DNA of 64,000 nt from Gracilaria domingensis (lineage: Eukaryota; Rhodophyta; Florideophyceae; Gracilariales; Gracilariaceae). Position 1 is the first letter of the stretch; each line of letters starts with the position of its first letter. The stretch lies in the NCBI GenBank assembly GCA_022539475.1, contig VCMS01000009.1:260043-324042 (forward strand). The letters are read 5' to 3'. Positions 1-11,967 of this stretch are shown here, piece by piece. Made by a program: the position numbers and the translations under genes. The notes under the pieces are model-generated. The model did no database searches. It was not told the DNA's origin and worked only from the letters and a program-made list of their open reading frames with translations.

Positions 1-330
1 TTGCGCAATGAGGCGAGCCTCATAGTTTGGAGTGAGCCTTTCGGCGTTCTTTATCGTCAATACCTACTTGGGGACAATAAAGTTGGGTTATTCGTTGTAG
101 GAAAGGCATTCGGCAAGGGTGTTCTTTGTCGTCACGATGGTGTACACCTTGCAGTCGATGAGGCTCTTCATTTTCATCTTTTTAGCAGCGGAATATTCGG
201 GAAGGTTGCGACGAGGATTATTTGGTGGAAGTATGTCGGTGATAAGAGAAGATGGCCTCTGACATGGATCGGTTGTTTCGGAAGTAGTTACAGCATCGAA
301 TTGAGCTTCGAAGCGGCTTGCGATTCTAAG

Positions 331-569
331 TAGAACTTTCGGTCATTGATGTTTCAATTTTTTCTCAGCATGTGTACAAAAACTTTTTAATGCTCAAGGC
401 ATCTTCGTTGGTGTAATATTTTCAAACGCAATGAATTCGTTATATCTTCATTTTATTTTGAGCCAATGTGAACATAATGACTTTGGTCATGGTTCACTGA
501 AGAAATGACCGCTCACGATTGAGAATCAGTAGAATATCTGATTCAATTCAATTGCACGAGTTCTCGCTG
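331..569. repeat. ~235-bp dispersed repeat, copy 1 (inverted partner at 2449-2680)
   Basis: This segment is the reverse complement of 2449-2680 at roughly 85% identity by eye over its whole length, including a shared core TCATTGATGTTTCAATT near one end and AATATCTGATTCAATT near the other. It lies between the integrase and RT parts of Copia fossil A, so it is an insertion and not part of the copia coding order. The ends carry only a weak terminal inversion (AAAACT). No clear target duplication is visible. It could be a MITE or another short non-autonomous element. Confidence 0.75.
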
Positions 570-2448
570 TGCATAGTCTTACCAGCTTTGAGGCTCGAAA
601 GAATGCGCTGTGCAATAGAGAATTGCCAGATGGCTGACTGTGCTCGGACATGAAGTTGCTTCTCGTCGCACGACTTTGAAGGGGGCGAGAAACTTCTTCA
701 ACTTCTTGCGATATATTCGAGCCCAGGACTGAAATTGGGCGGCTGGGGGCACACAAGCACGCAGAGACTCGATAACACCGAGTTTGGCGACGATACGCCC
801 GTATTGTGTGCGGGCTGTAACGACGGCAGCCATGAAAAATGTCTGATCCTTGGGGTTTGAGTGAAAGGGAGAGATACTAGGGAACGTTGCAAGTTCGAAC
901 ACGGAACGGGCAAGGCCATTTGGGCGCATGGAATGTTGGATGGCCTGGACGAAAAAGCTGAAGTCGTGTTTCTTTCGGTTACAGTGGGTGGTTCATGGAT
1001 GTCTCAGAGAAGACCCGACGGAGATGCTCATGTTACCTCTCAGTAAGATCAAGGCTTCTGTCTTTCTATACGCCGAAAAGTACTGATGATATACCCAGGG
1101 CTTTGGTAGGATCAGTCCACGACTTGGTAGAAAAGATACTTCCTTGGTCAACGTGCTGTTGATTAGGCACACCAGTGCTAACAATGAGCTTGCAATTGAG
1201 AAACGCATGTCAGGCCACTTGGGCAGATTCACCAAGCAGGAATGTTGCATTCCAAACCCGGTGTCAATGTCGACGACATGGAGAACAGGATGTGCCTTTC
1301 CACTCTCACGAAGGAAATTTAAATCCACTGAAACTTTATTACTGAAAATGAAGCTGTCGGGCTAAACTGAGATGCGGAGGCGTAGTTGGCCGGTTCGAAG
1401 TGTTTGACATGTGCTGCACCAGTCAGTATTTTTTTTCACAAGCTCGCGAATGTTGCCATCCGTTTGACGAATGAAGGACGCTTGAGCAACTGGAACAACT
1501 TGTCGGTGAACGGGGGGTAGACGGCCAGGTGCAGACGTTGGAGTTCCTTCCGAATGTATTACTTAGTCGCATTGTAGAGGATAAGTGCACGTCCAGGAAC
1601 ATTTCAGGTGAGAAAGAGGAGTCTACGCCTGTTTTAAAGGTTGATGATCAACTGGGTCGAGGCGGTGGACAACTCAGGTAGTTCTATGTCCAGTATAAAA
1701 TGATATTGTTCACTGAGATTGATTCCTAATAGGATTGAGGTATCTGCGTCAACGAAATCAATGAGGAGCGTTAAGTGAGTGCCGTTTGCGAGAGAGATAA
1801 CTATATGGAGAGCATCGAGAGAGAAAAGGATCGTAGTGGCGAGATGGAAGAATTCAGAGGAAGCTTGCAGTTCGGGTTCTAGTGTAGCGAGGGTTGTTTT
1901 GTTATTGAGCTGTGGTGCTTGTGTATTTCTCTGGCTTTTGGTAAGCCCACAACTGATTTCGCTGCGCCAGAGTCGATGCACGCTCCGAAGAATGTGATTA
2001 TTGACTTGATTTTGAGGCAAACGCTCGATTTGAAGTGGGTGATCCAAAACTCAAAGAATTCCGGCTCTGCATTCTGCTGTCTACAAGCACAAAATGTATC
2101 CCATTAGGTGTGACGTTCGGGAACAAATTTCTAAAACGAAGGAATCGTTCTGGAGGTCTGGGAGCTAGCGGTGGCAACTTGTGCGATAAATGGCGAAGCG
2201 GGGAGGGAAGGTTGTGCAATGGTTGGTGCCAATGTTGTTAGTACGTCGAAAGATCGCGTGGAGGGCCGTGATGGTTCAAGCTGCGGCGATACGTTTGAGG
2301 AAGGTTCCGGTGGCCAGTGAGAGCTGTTGAAATTGAAGCCCAAGTTATGAGTGATTTCATCTAAAGGAGGAGACAGGGCGACGGTTCAGGTGTCCAATTA
2401 AAAAGTCTGAGTCATGGGGATCTAATGTGGATATGACGGCGCTAGCCC

Positions 2449-2680
2449 CAGCGAAAACTCGTGCAATGGAATTGAATCAGATATTCGACTGATTTTCAAT
2501 CGTGCGCCGTCTTTTCTTCAGTAGACCATAACCAAAGTCATTAAGTTCTCATTGGCTCAAAAAGATAAAACGAGTTAATTGTTTTTGAAAAACTTAAGCC
2601 CACGAAGATGCCTTGAACATTAAAAAGTTTTTCTTCACATGCTGAGAAACAATTGAAACATCAATGACTGAAAGTTTTAC
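2449..2680. repeat. ~235-bp dispersed repeat, copy 2 (inverted partner at 331-569)
   Basis: This is the partner of 331-569 in the opposite orientation. It separates the gag part from the protease part of Copia fossil A. The two copies differ by scattered substitutions and one ~9-bp gap, so they are related but not recent duplicates. The alternative that both are the terminal repeats of a single 2.35-kb DNA transposon is less likely, because copia protease and integrase sequence lies between them in the correct order. Confidence 0.75.
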
Positions 2681-3512
2681 CTCGGAGAGTTGAATATCGA
2701 CAACGTTCTCAGAAAGTTTGTGGGATTCGAGTCGACGCTGTGAACATCTTCTTCAGCGGTTGAAAAGTTCTCGGTGAAATAATGTACTTCCTCCTCTATC
2801 AAGGTTAAAACAACTTCATCATGCACGGTTTTGATTGGATCGTTCGCGTAATCAGCAAGAACGCTCTCCAAGTTGTGTTTAACTTTTGCGGCGTTCCCTT
2901 TATTCACGTCACGCTCTAGGTAGGTATCGTTCATCGAATTTTAGAAGTTCTGGTGAAGCTTGAGGCCATAACCCCGATGTGGACAATCGCGCTTGAAATA
3001 GGCTCTCTTGCTGCAATGGTAACCTTGATGGTGCTAGTTGTTGCGCTTATGGTAGTTGTTGGTAGACTTGCGAATGAGTGCATAGAATTGGGGCGTTCGT
3101 GAGCCAGAAAAAGAATGCAAGAGACGGCCACAGCGGAGACAGGCATAGTTAATGGCGAGAGGCTTATCTAGGTTGCGAAAGGGGGCACACTCATTACCGA
3201 CATCTTCCTACGTCCCACAGAAGCGTTGCTTGCAGTTCACGACGGCGGTAAAAAGCTTCTGAAGTGACCTATACACCGCTGATGGTCAGTTGCACTCTAT
3301 CGCAAACTATTCTTTTCCTTCCAGTGCTGAAATTAGCAGCTCGGGCTTGAAATGCTCGCCTTGAAAGTCAGAAGAAAATACGGGGAAACTTGGCTTGGAT
3401 CTCAGCAATAAGATTGTCGAAAGCCTTTTTGATCGAGTTCGAGCAGTCGAGGAAGTCTGTGATGCGTATTTTCGGCAGTTAATTCAAGATCCGACGCTGT
3501 CCTGTTGCACTG

Positions 3513-4223
3513 TCAAATGTTTCTGCCATTCTTCGCTTTGCATCTTTGTAGTCGCGTGAAACGTTTTAGCCATTGCGCTGTAGTGTTCTCAGCTTCGCTA
3601 TTTAGCATGATGAGGAATACTGATATTTTTTCTTTGTCATTCAGTGAATAAATTTCAACCAACCACAGTTCGAATTCTCCGACTGTGCAAGTCCATGAGT
3701 CATTAATTAAAAGCTTGTATGGGCGATCTTTAAAGTAAGACAATGCATATTTTGAAGCATTCTCAAATGTCTGAGTACGCTCGTGATTCATTTGGTTGTT
3801 GTTAGGCTGAGCTGTAAATTGCGGCTGAAACATAGGTGCCTGAGGGTTGGGTTGGAAATTGCTTTGGTAGTTAGGTGGCATCCCATGTTGAGTATTCGAG
3901 GAAGCAATGTTTTTGAACGCGTTGGGTTGGTGGATTGGCGGGTTAGGGAGCAGTAAGACTCTTTGAATTGGTTCGTTCAAGATAGAACGATAGCGATCAT
4001 ACGATTTGTAGCTACGGTTGCGATAGGGGTCCTGATCGACACTGACGTTTTCCAGAGTCTTGCAAAATGATTCGTGCTCAGCATTTCCCTCGGCATTTTG
4101 TGCCTGCATGCGCGTTAGACTGTCATACATGTTCGCAATGAGCGTCATGAGTGGCGAGGTAGGACTCGAATGCAGCGTCAGATCCGCCTGGTTAATTGAT
4201 GATGTAGCTAGTTGTGGAGACAC
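3513..4223 (-). pseudogene. gag region of Copia fossil A
   Basis: An open stretch of 236 codons rich in Gln, Asn and Pro (residues about 90-145), followed by a conserved-looking block around GEFELWLVEIYSLND and a helical segment with AQWLKRFTRLQ. Downstream on the same strand (about 3120-2980) there are Cys/His-rich pieces resembling a gag zinc knuckle. Gag packages element RNA in the cytoplasm. The assignment follows from position upstream of the protease and integrase parts and from composition; similarity to a specific gag family was not tested. A start further upstream is possible, because minus-strand coding-like sequence continues toward 4800. Confidence 0.5.
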
Positions 4224-5426
4224 GAACTGATACGGAACAGAGCTCTCTGTACAGCAGGTCCGATATCTGTGATTAAAGCTATTGGTGTGTTCGCGTTTCT
4301 TTCTAGCGCTCGAGTTCGTTTCTCGAGAACGACGCTATAGACCAGTTGGAAGGATATTTCATCGCCACCTTCTCTGTAGATGACATGAGATACGCGGGAC
4401 CCTGTTGAACTATTATGTCTGAAGTTTAGATATCAAACGCGTGAATTTCATCTTCCAAGGCACAAGCGCAGTTATTACGCACAGTACAATCGCGAAGCAA
4501 AGCGGGGCAAAGTTCGCTGCGCAGACGTTAAAGAAATATATGCGGGTTCGGTTTGTCGCCGAGTATTTCGTGGACAATGGTGGCGGACATAAGCTGTGAT
4601 GGCGTGCTGAGCTCTGCTCTCGGAACGCATTGGTACAGGGCAGCATTTCTGGCTACTGGAGAGAGTTCATGATACGTGAGGGTCTTAACAGTGTTGGTTT
4701 TGGCGGGGGTTGCTTTTAGGTTCGGTATTCGGCGTAGCAATGGGCGATACAGAGGCATTGCTGGACTAGTTCGGGATGGTGTTGAAGGGACCATGTTGTT
4801 AGAACCCAGATTGATCTTGACCGCTCATTGCGGAAAGCATTGTAACGAGAAGAGGTCATTCTATTGATGTCTAATTTCGGTCTGTAGTGAGAAGCAAGGA
4901 TGCGGTTGGCGGAGTGACTACAACATATTCAATTCATGGGAGGCCCCCTGTACTGAGTGGAAGAGTTCTAGCTACTTAACTCTCCTCGAGGACCAATTCC
5001 CGGTAGCTGAGATATCGGTAAGGTCGGAGATATCGATGTTCACCGGTTTGGAAAAGAGATGCCTGTGGGCCAAAGACTGTAGTCATGTGCACCAGACGAG
5101 TGTGTACCGTCCGAGCTCGCTCGCGCTGGAAGCGTGCCCTGTGATCGATCAGCATCAACAGTTGCCTCAAAACTATGCAATTTTCGGACCGCCTACAATG
5201 TTCAGGCCAGTCTTTGGTATATGCGCATAGTAGTACGTAGAACGGCAGTCAAAAAAATCTACTCTCCTTCTACCATTGGTCTTTATTGTTATTAAGTCTT
5301 TTTGCACAGAGGCTCTAAGAGCGTCCTGCCACCGGTGGGCACAAATCCCAAAGATATTATGCCAAATGTAATGTTTTCATTGGACGAGTATTGCAGACTA
5401 ACCGTAGGAGATAGTCAGGGTTCAAC
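4224..5426. other. 1.2 kb without a supported gene; probable 5' part of Copia fossil A
   Basis: Minus-strand open stretches (4413-4646, 4528-4794, 4976-5170) overlap and look like decayed coding sequence. The 4528-4794 frame has a plausible helical composition (LTYHELSPVARNAALYQ). It lies directly upstream of the gag region and may be its N-terminal part or leader. No LTR boundary, primer-binding site or promoter could be identified. Confidence 0.3.
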
Positions 5427-6390
5427 GTGCCTAACGAAAATCAGAACAAACCACGGTTTCTATACAGAACGAGAAAGGCCATGATATCAAGCTCATTCTC
5501 GTCTACTGAGGACGAAATCGTTCAGTCGTGCGTATTGCTTTCTCTTCTTCATTGCAAAAGTCAATACAGAGACGGGAAAGAAATGGGGGCATCCTTAAAA
5601 GGCAGGAAATCCAACAGAAATATCCAGCGCCAAAAAGAACAGCACCAGATCGATCGAGACTGCTTTCGTCAGAACAGCATCTCTGAAACTATCTCCACAA
5701 CACAAAAAGTTTAGGGAAGATTTGTTGTCCCCAAAATATAGTTATGAAAAATTGCACAACAAGCTTTGCAACTCGAAGAAATATTCTCTTCAGCGGTGGG
5801 ACGCTGCTAAAAAACCAGGGGGCAGCACTGATAAAAACTTTACAACGGTTTTATTCCAGTTAAGTGGCGGAGTGGCCGCAGTTCATTTCGTATGGTACAT
5901 AAGATGTTCGGAGTCGAAAATATTGGAACCGATGAAAACATTTGCCGTTTAGTTGCTGCAGCGCTTCAAGAAAAGTATCTTTGGAGGATGACAAAAAAAG
6001 AATTACAACAAGTTGAATCTGAATATGCTCCTTTTGGATTTCTGGGTTGTGTAGGCGCTGTTGAATGCTCTGGTTGGGAGTGAAGCAATTATTCAGTCGC
6101 ATGGAAAGGTCATTACAAGGGAAAGGAAGGAATGTTTAAGAATTGAGGTTGTTTGTGATGATCCTCGACCAATATGGCACCTTATGTTTGGTTCTACTGG
6201 ATCAAAGAACGATATTTCTATCATGTTCTAATGTTCGCTTTTTAATGATGCGCGAAACGGGAGGTGTTCTCCTGTAAGACCAATGGCTCGAAGCGCTTGG
6301 CAAGAAGTCGATGGGTTTTACTACTTCAGGGACAAGATATATCCGCGATAACGAAGTACGTGTAGGAGTTTTGCTCGCAAAATCACCAGG
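5427..6390 (+). pseudogene. PIF/Harbinger transposase (DDE_4-type) pseudogene
   Basis: The plus strand, across more than one frame, shows the order of a Harbinger nuclease. There is an N-terminal region with KYSYEKLHNKL and WDAAKKPGGSTDKNF (about 5722-5850). Next comes TDENICRLVAAALQEKY (about 5925), then FLGCVGAVECSGWEW (about 6040-6075), where the family has FPGCIGAIDC with a catalytic Asp. AWKGHYKG follows, then WHLMFGSTGSKNDISI (about 6175-6225), which carries the second acidic block. The last part is SPVRPMARSAW with VDGFYYFRDKIYP (about 6265-6350). The first catalytic Asp reads Glu here. Frameshifts and stops interrupt the gene, and the C-terminal RKDVERAFG-type block was not found, so it is inactive. 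TIRs were not located. Confidence 0.7.
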
Positions 6391-6969
6391 CACTATCTCC
6401 TCATGTACTTTTTTGTCGTAGCCCAGTCTCGTAGCTGCTCTTTGTCGCAGTCGTGTACATATCCGATTTTCCTCACTGGCCAGCTGTGGCTCACGTTACG
6501 ATTTGCCGTGAAACTGCCGTCATCTGAACATGAAAACCACTGCCCTCTGCGTGTACGAGCAAAAGAGATCCCTCGTAGAATTTCAGTTGCCAATGTTAGA
6601 GTGCTGTAATTTGCAAAGAACAGTATCTCAAACTTACGATTAAGCTCCTCAACATCGAGTGTGCTCAAGATCAAATTTGAGAGCCGAAGAACGACAAACC
6701 GTTAACAGTGACAAAGCACAAAGTCTCTCATCAACGACACCAAAGCAAGTCCCAGAGATTATCCACATACCAGCCTACATTGCTTCATCCTAAACTGACA
6801 AAAGAAGCAATTTAAGTAATGCAGCAGTCTGTGGCTTCTTGAAAGCCACGAAATCAAAGATGTAGAACCTTTGTTTTGTTTTCGGATCACAGCAGTTTCG
6901 CACGGAGTATTCATCACCGTCCGTTGCCCTGTCCTTATCCGTCTTGTCGCTTTCTGCTGTCCCGCTCTG
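6391..6969. other. No supported gene
   Basis: This stretch follows the Harbinger remnant and may hold its decayed 3' end. A minus-strand open frame at 6393-6674 matches nothing I recognise. No repeat structure was seen. Confidence 0.3.
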
Positions 6970-6976
6970 TGCCCTC

Positions 6977-7100
6977 CCGTCCTTTTATTTTGTCCCCATC
7001 GTTTTCTACCCCCTTCTGCATTCCCGTCTTTCTATCCTGTCACCATCGGGTTCTCCCGCCTCCTGCATTCCCGTCCTTTTATTCTGCTGCCATAATTTCC
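6977..7100 (+). repeat. 47-bp pyrimidine-rich tandem repeat, about 2.6 units
   Basis: Two full units of 47 bp starting CCCGTCCTTTTAT and CCCGTCTTTCTAT and ending CTGCATT follow each other, then a partial third unit starts CCCGTCCTTTTATTCTG. Upstream (about 6920-6976) a similar CT-rich sequence may be a more degenerate unit. The overlapping open frames here are products of the low-complexity sequence and are not treated as genes. Confidence 0.7.
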
Positions 7101-8025
7101 GACTGCAATGCTTTTCTCTCTCTATCATGTCATCTGGATTGCCGTTCTTTCACGTCAAGCCGTTTCGATCTCTATTACCCTGTTCTTCTGCTTTTTGCTC
7201 CGCAGCGTGTCATCGGTTTTGTGACTCCCGACGATTTAAGCGCGCTTTACTGTGCACGGAAAATGAGCGGATGCGCATTTAGAACTGCGCTCCGCACCAG
7301 AGCCAAAGAAGAAGCATGGAATCAAGTGCAACTTTGCCTGTACGCTGTAGTGCTAGGAAAGTGAGAACGCCATTTTGGTGATGGCGTCGGCCGTGATAGC
7401 CGAAGGGAACAAAACCAGTAAAAGTAAAGGTTTCCCTCGTAGAGTACCAGTCCAATTGGACGAAGAAGCACCAGCCTAATAAAAGCTTTCGTAGATAGAG
7501 TGCGACAGAACACAAGCAAGAAAAGCATGAACGCAAGAACCGGGAAGGGGGCCCAAACGATAGACAGAGATATAAAGAAGAAAAAACAAGAATAATATAT
7601 GTATTGAGATATGAATAGAATTGTGTCATAACTTGACAATAAAAAGAGAGGCCTGTGCTCTTAAAGATAGTATTGTTCTCCTTCCTACGTGTCGCACGAT
7701 GGCGGCGGCTTCTGTAGTAGATGCGCATGTCATGTGCTGCAGAGAACCGGATGTTGCAAATCTTGCAGTGGATGTCCAGGTTGGTATAGTTTGCGCAGCG
7801 CAGGGCTCTTCGATGGCGACGCCCGGCTCGCCAAAGCAGAATAGACGGTGGAGATGAAACTCGCTGGAGCAGTTCTCGAAAGCATAGTAGACGGTGGTGA
7901 TGAAACGTTATTCTAAATTCGTATTTGAGTCGGTGTTAGTCGTACGCAGGGGGGTGTGAACAGAGTTGCGAGAGCGGGTCTACTACGCACACTTGTGTAG
8001 AATCACGTCTAGCAGTGAACCCACT
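7101..8025. other. No supported gene
   Basis: Open frames on both strands (for example minus 7279-7728, plus 7621-7857) overlap each other and match no family I know. Near 7828-7905 a short segment containing ATAGACGGTGG is repeated twice about 50 bp apart. Nothing else stands out. Confidence 0.3.
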
Positions 8026-9158
8026 GGTGGCGAGATGCGACGTGTTCAGACCGCGGTCTGGAGACTGTGGGACACGGTACCAGGCCACTTATAGAGGGGG
8101 TTGTAGCGCGCATGGAGCAGATGAGATATGCTCCTATAAGACTCAGAATCGCCCGTTCTCCGCCAGCGACCGGCTCCCCCCACATCATTATCTGCATCAT
8201 CATAACCGCCATCATAGAGCTGCATACAAATCTCCTGTACGCTCTCCGCCTCCACTCTCGCCGCTTGGGCTCCAACGCCGACGCGCACCCAAAGAGTGGT
8301 TGCATTGCGCAAGCGCAAGGCGTCCAGACGCTATCGTCATCGCAACATTCGACCACCGCATCGCTCGCTCTCAAAAACAAGAGCGTCTGGAACAACATGC
8401 AGCTTAGGTCTTCCCACTTCCCGTACTGGTAATACCGATGTAGTAGCGAGCATGACGTTTTAGAGCGCTCACATTTCTTTTCGCCAGAGCGTCCGAAGCG
8501 CCTTTCACGTAATGAAGACGACCGTCGCAAGGCGCAAACACACATAATAGCGCTGCCTTGACGACTGCAGCCGCCGTGGCCGCAGCTGCTGAATTCGGTA
8601 TGCCTAATGACTGCGCTACACATCCACCGCCGGTCTGGATGTCTGTCTCAGGTGCACAGTTTGATACGAGCTAGCGCATATTGCGTGGATTGCAGTTTCC
8701 GGCTCACACTGTGTTGATGATGCAGCGTCAACACACTTCTGAGCACTCACACCAAGAGCAGGACACATCAATGACACGATCTCTACTGTTGCCGTCCGCC
8801 ACTGCACGTGATGAGGGTCTCTCTCAGACTGTTTTCACGACAAACAGCCATGATCATAATAACCGTATAATTGCCATTGGTGCTGCCACTAATACCCTCA
8901 TTCTCGAATGGCTCTGCTCTTCGGCATTCAAACTGAGCATCCATTAAACCAAATCAGCGCGAAATCGTTTCTTGCCTCTGTGTAGATACGTATAAACTGC
9001 AATATGAAACCACAAATGTGCTCTGCGTAGCTCTACTCAGCTCCACTTTGTACCCTACAACCTGCTTTCCCACCCCCCGTAGGGTGATGGGGTGACCGGA
9101 TGCGACGTGTTCAAACCGCGGTCTGGACCGCGGTCTGAACATTTCGCATCCGATCACC
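8026..9158. mobile_element. ~1.13-kb segment bounded by ~36-bp inverted repeats, possible non-autonomous DNA element
   Basis: The motif at 8026-8061 (contains GATGCGACGTGTTCAGACC) recurs in inverted orientation at 9158-9127 and in direct orientation at 9091-9126. The outer pair could be the TIRs of a small DNA element of about 1.13 kb. The interior has overlapping open frames on both strands (minus 8009-8623 is the longest) without a recognisable domain. No target duplication is clear, so the transposon call is an inference from the inverted ends. Confidence 0.4.
9091..9158. repeat. 68-bp imperfect palindrome
   Basis: The arms 9091-9122 and 9127-9158 are reverse complements with about 4 mismatches in 32 bp around the centre CCGCGGTCTGGACCGCGG. 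The arm sequence is the same motif as at 8026-8061. This looks like two head-to-head ends of the same element family, or a fold-back derivative. Confidence 0.85.
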
Positions 9159-9493
9159 ACAGGAGGGTACCAGGGGGGAACCGTGAGGGTTGATCATGCT
9201 GTCTGGTATGCATCTAAGCCTTCTGAACCGTCTGTAACCCCCTGTAACACTCTTTCAAATTGACGCGAATGTTCACGCGAGCATTTCCGCGAGCTGCACT
9301 ACAAATCTGTGATACGAACGGGTGCGACACTTCAACCGACAGCGAAGCGTGTATCGCTTTCGAACCGAGGGGATACGCCGTTTGCTGACGTGATCAGAGC
9401 ATTATACGATTACCGCTTTGTTCTGCATTCAACCTTTATAAGTGTTTTTGACGAAGCTAAATTCAAACAGGCTATATACTGAAGCCAAGAAGA
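9159..9493. other. Spacer, no supported gene
   Basis: A short open frame at 9442-9642 (66 codons, acidic, Lys/Glu-rich) overlaps the start of the following reading frame in another phase. No TIR or promoter element was identified. Confidence 0.25.
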
Positions 9494-11818
9494 TTGGGGA
9501 ACTGGCAGATGAGGCGCTCCCGAAAGCCGCGGAAAGTTCGCAACCCCATGGCGCCTCATCTTCGAAGTGCGAAGAAGACAAAAGAAGGAGGGAAGAAGAG
9601 TATTGGGGAAACACAGAATCCGGAGACGAGTATGAGCTCTAACCCGGGTAATGCCAAGCCCGTACCGGGGGACAAAATGACGCTTCTTATCGCGGGGAAT
9701 GGAGGGGACAAGGTCCTAATTGACACGGCTCATGTGGTGGCCATCGAGTCTGACGGCGACGGCAAAGACTATCGAAGAAAAATGCATGGTCACACACTGG
9801 AAAGAAAGCCGGGGGAGGATGTAGGCGGTATATGGCGAGCTGATGTATCGAAGGAGCTCCATACACTGTACCCGTATCCCTTTAAATGTACGGATGAAGA
9901 CTCCATTCCGAAGACGGTTGCGGACTTAAACAAGATGGGTTTCTATACTTGGGACTTGAACTTCATGGCTTCGGGTGAGACCGTTCAGGACACCACGCCC
10001 CAAGTGCTCAGTAAGAAATCAGGCCATACCAATGCGCTGTCCACGACAGGATGATAACGAGTGCGTATGGCGGAAACACCGAGACCCCCGCGTAAAACGA
10101 GTGGGAAGCGGTTGCCACCTCAGATAGCCCAGGCCCAAACACCAGGCAAACAACAGAAGAACAGAGGGGGGAGGGAAGTACCGCCCCCAGTGCCTGGGCC
10201 TCTGCCTAAACCTCCATCTAAGCAAGACCAGGGTGGTACGAAGGTAGGAACTGCACAATTGACCACAACTTCAGAGAGTGCGGTCTCTGCATCACCGAAG
10301 CAACCAGTGGTAAATGCGCACTCTGGGTCGTCCAGAAATAGCACAGCTGAAGCGATTGCAATGGCTGGGAGTCGCAGTGGAGCAACGATGGAAGTTGTGG
10401 ATATGGATGAAGTGGATGATGACGACGTTGTCTTGGTGAAAGAGAGCTTGGCTGGAAACGTCAATGAACTATTCGACGAAGGTGATGAATTACCTTCGGA
10501 TGACGTAGATACGAGTCTGGCGTCGCTCAAGTTCACCATGGACCATTATGAGTACGAGTCCTTGAAGGTCGACATCGACCTAATCCGGGACGCAACTGTG
10601 AGAGGGACAGTTCGGGAACATGTTGAAGGCAGAGACTCGAACGAAAGGGTTTCTTCGGTCCCTTGGAACGATGAGTGTTGCTATTTTGATTACGGGTAGG
10701 TCCGAGAAGAAGATGGTGGAGGCAATCGCGTGAAAGTTACGGGTATCCTCATAGATGGGGCTCATCGTCTTGTGGCACTTTAGGAACTATTTGAGGAGGA
10801 TGCAAAGATAAGGAAACTGTGTAAAGAACTTACCGTTTCTTTATGGAGGAGAAAGGAAGGACAAAGAATGAAAACGAGGGAGCTTCTGAGCCTGGGTAAT
10901 GCTTTGAACGATGGACTGAAGCAGGCCCGACTTGTGAACTTCCCCGACAAGGCCATTTCATTGTATCATTTATAACCGCGATGATTGAAGAGGAGAAGAA
11001 AGTGTTGAAAAACATGACAAGGACCGCTGTAGCGGGTGCCTTAATTATATGCGGAATCATACGTGAGTACCATATCAGGCATCTATGGAGATTTGCGGAG
11101 ATGGTTTTGAAGGTGGCTATGAGTCCTCGATTGCTGAAGCATTTGGAAAGTGTGTGTCGGGAGTATAATGAAATTGGTATTACACCTATCTTCAGTGATG
11201 AGTTCTTTTCTATGGATGAGGACACAACCGATATCACCCTGGACGCCCTGGCTGCATATTTTGTGAGGAGACGAGAGTCCAAACTGAAAGGCCGCTTTGA
11301 AGAGATACGAAAGTATTTCTTTATATGCTGCCGGTCCTTAAATGAGCTGGCCGTTGAGGTACCGAAAAGAAAGACACTCTCTCTGAAGGAAGTGTACGAG
11401 ATGCAGATTGAAGTCACTAGATTTGAGAAACTCAGCTCTCGTGAGTGTCTTGTGACACTGGCCACACGCCTGGAAACTGCAGCAACGAAGAAGCTTTGGG
11501 GCGGGAATTTATCGAGAAGGGTGGTTTATGCTCGTGAAAAGTTGAATAAGTCCGTCGGGGTGGATTTCAATTCGACTGTGGTGCCGTCTGCTACGGCGGG
11601 AGCGGGAAAGACGACCACGTCTACAACCTAAGTCATTAAAACCGATACTAGGGCTTCGCGTTCTAAATTTGTTAAGGCTAAGAATGCCAGGGAAGACGTT
11701 CAGGAAGTGGAAAGCGATGTACTCATAGTGCAGCCAACCCAGGCAAAACCCGTTAAGGAAAAACTAAAAGGGGGTTTCAGTAGACTTGCATACAAGATAA
11801 CTGGTGTAGCAAGGTAAT
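9494..11818 (+). pseudogene. ParB-like-domain protein, decayed gene
   Basis: A coding-like plus-strand region of about 770 codons, broken around five times, mostly by point changes. The N-terminal quarter is basic, then Pro/Gln-rich with an acidic stretch (about 10400-10500). The middle shows VDIDLIRDATVRG and, downstream, GILIDGAHRLVAL followed by ELTVSLW and MKTRELLSLGNALNDG. This resembles the ParB/Srx fold, in which a G-h-R loop is followed by a strand and a helix. The C-terminal third (10981-11818) is helical (REYHIRHLWRFAEMVLKV, RRRESKLKGRFEEIRKYF) and ends near SRLAYKITGVAR. ParB-type domains bind nucleotide and DNA. The start at 9494 is simply the first Met of the open frame. The ParB call rests on the loop and its context and needs profile confirmation. 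The gene lies ~150 bp before the cupin-like frame on the same strand. Confidence 0.45.
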
Positions 11819-11967
11819 ATGACGAACGTCATTGAAAAATAAGGAAGTTTTTGTTTCACTGACATTTCCATGAGTGTGATGTTTTGAAAAAATTGAATTC
11901 CCCGAAAGTGCCCTTACATTTTATTGATAGGCATCAATTTCATTTACCGCCGCATAATGAATCAATG

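Larger units (their letters stand above)
1..4223 (-). mobile_element. Ty1/copia retrotransposon fossil A, cut by the window edge
   Basis: Read on the minus strand, the copia order is recognisable: gag (about 4223-2690), protease-like (about 2047-1634, ending with a segment like IDFVDADTSILLGINL that is typical of this family), integrase (about 1330-580, with VLHVVDIDTG and a conserved C-terminal part) and the start of reverse transcriptase (about 330-1, with NYEARLIAQ matching the copia YKARLVAQ block). RNase H and the 3' LTR would lie left of position 1. No 5' LTR could be fixed without its partner; it should lie somewhere in 4300-5300. The element is an old, heavily decayed fossil with many breaks. 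Two copies of a short repeat are inserted in opposite orientation, one between gag and protease and one between integrase and RT. Domain calls rest on motif recognition only. Confidence 0.75.

Noticed and set aside
331-2680. A single 2.35-kb DNA transposon with ~235-bp TIRs (Mutator-like)
   Set aside because: Copia protease and integrase pieces lie between the repeats in the right order, and no 9-bp target duplication is visible, so two separate insertions into a Copia element fit better.
6876-7364. 162-codon plus-strand ORF as a gene
   Set aside because: It translates a CT-rich 47-bp tandem repeat, and overlapping frames are open in other phases.
8009-8623. 204-codon minus-strand ORF as a gene
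   Set aside because: It shows no domain, has an unusual composition rich in Cys, Met and Arg, and overlaps equally long plus-strand frames inside the inverted-repeat segment.
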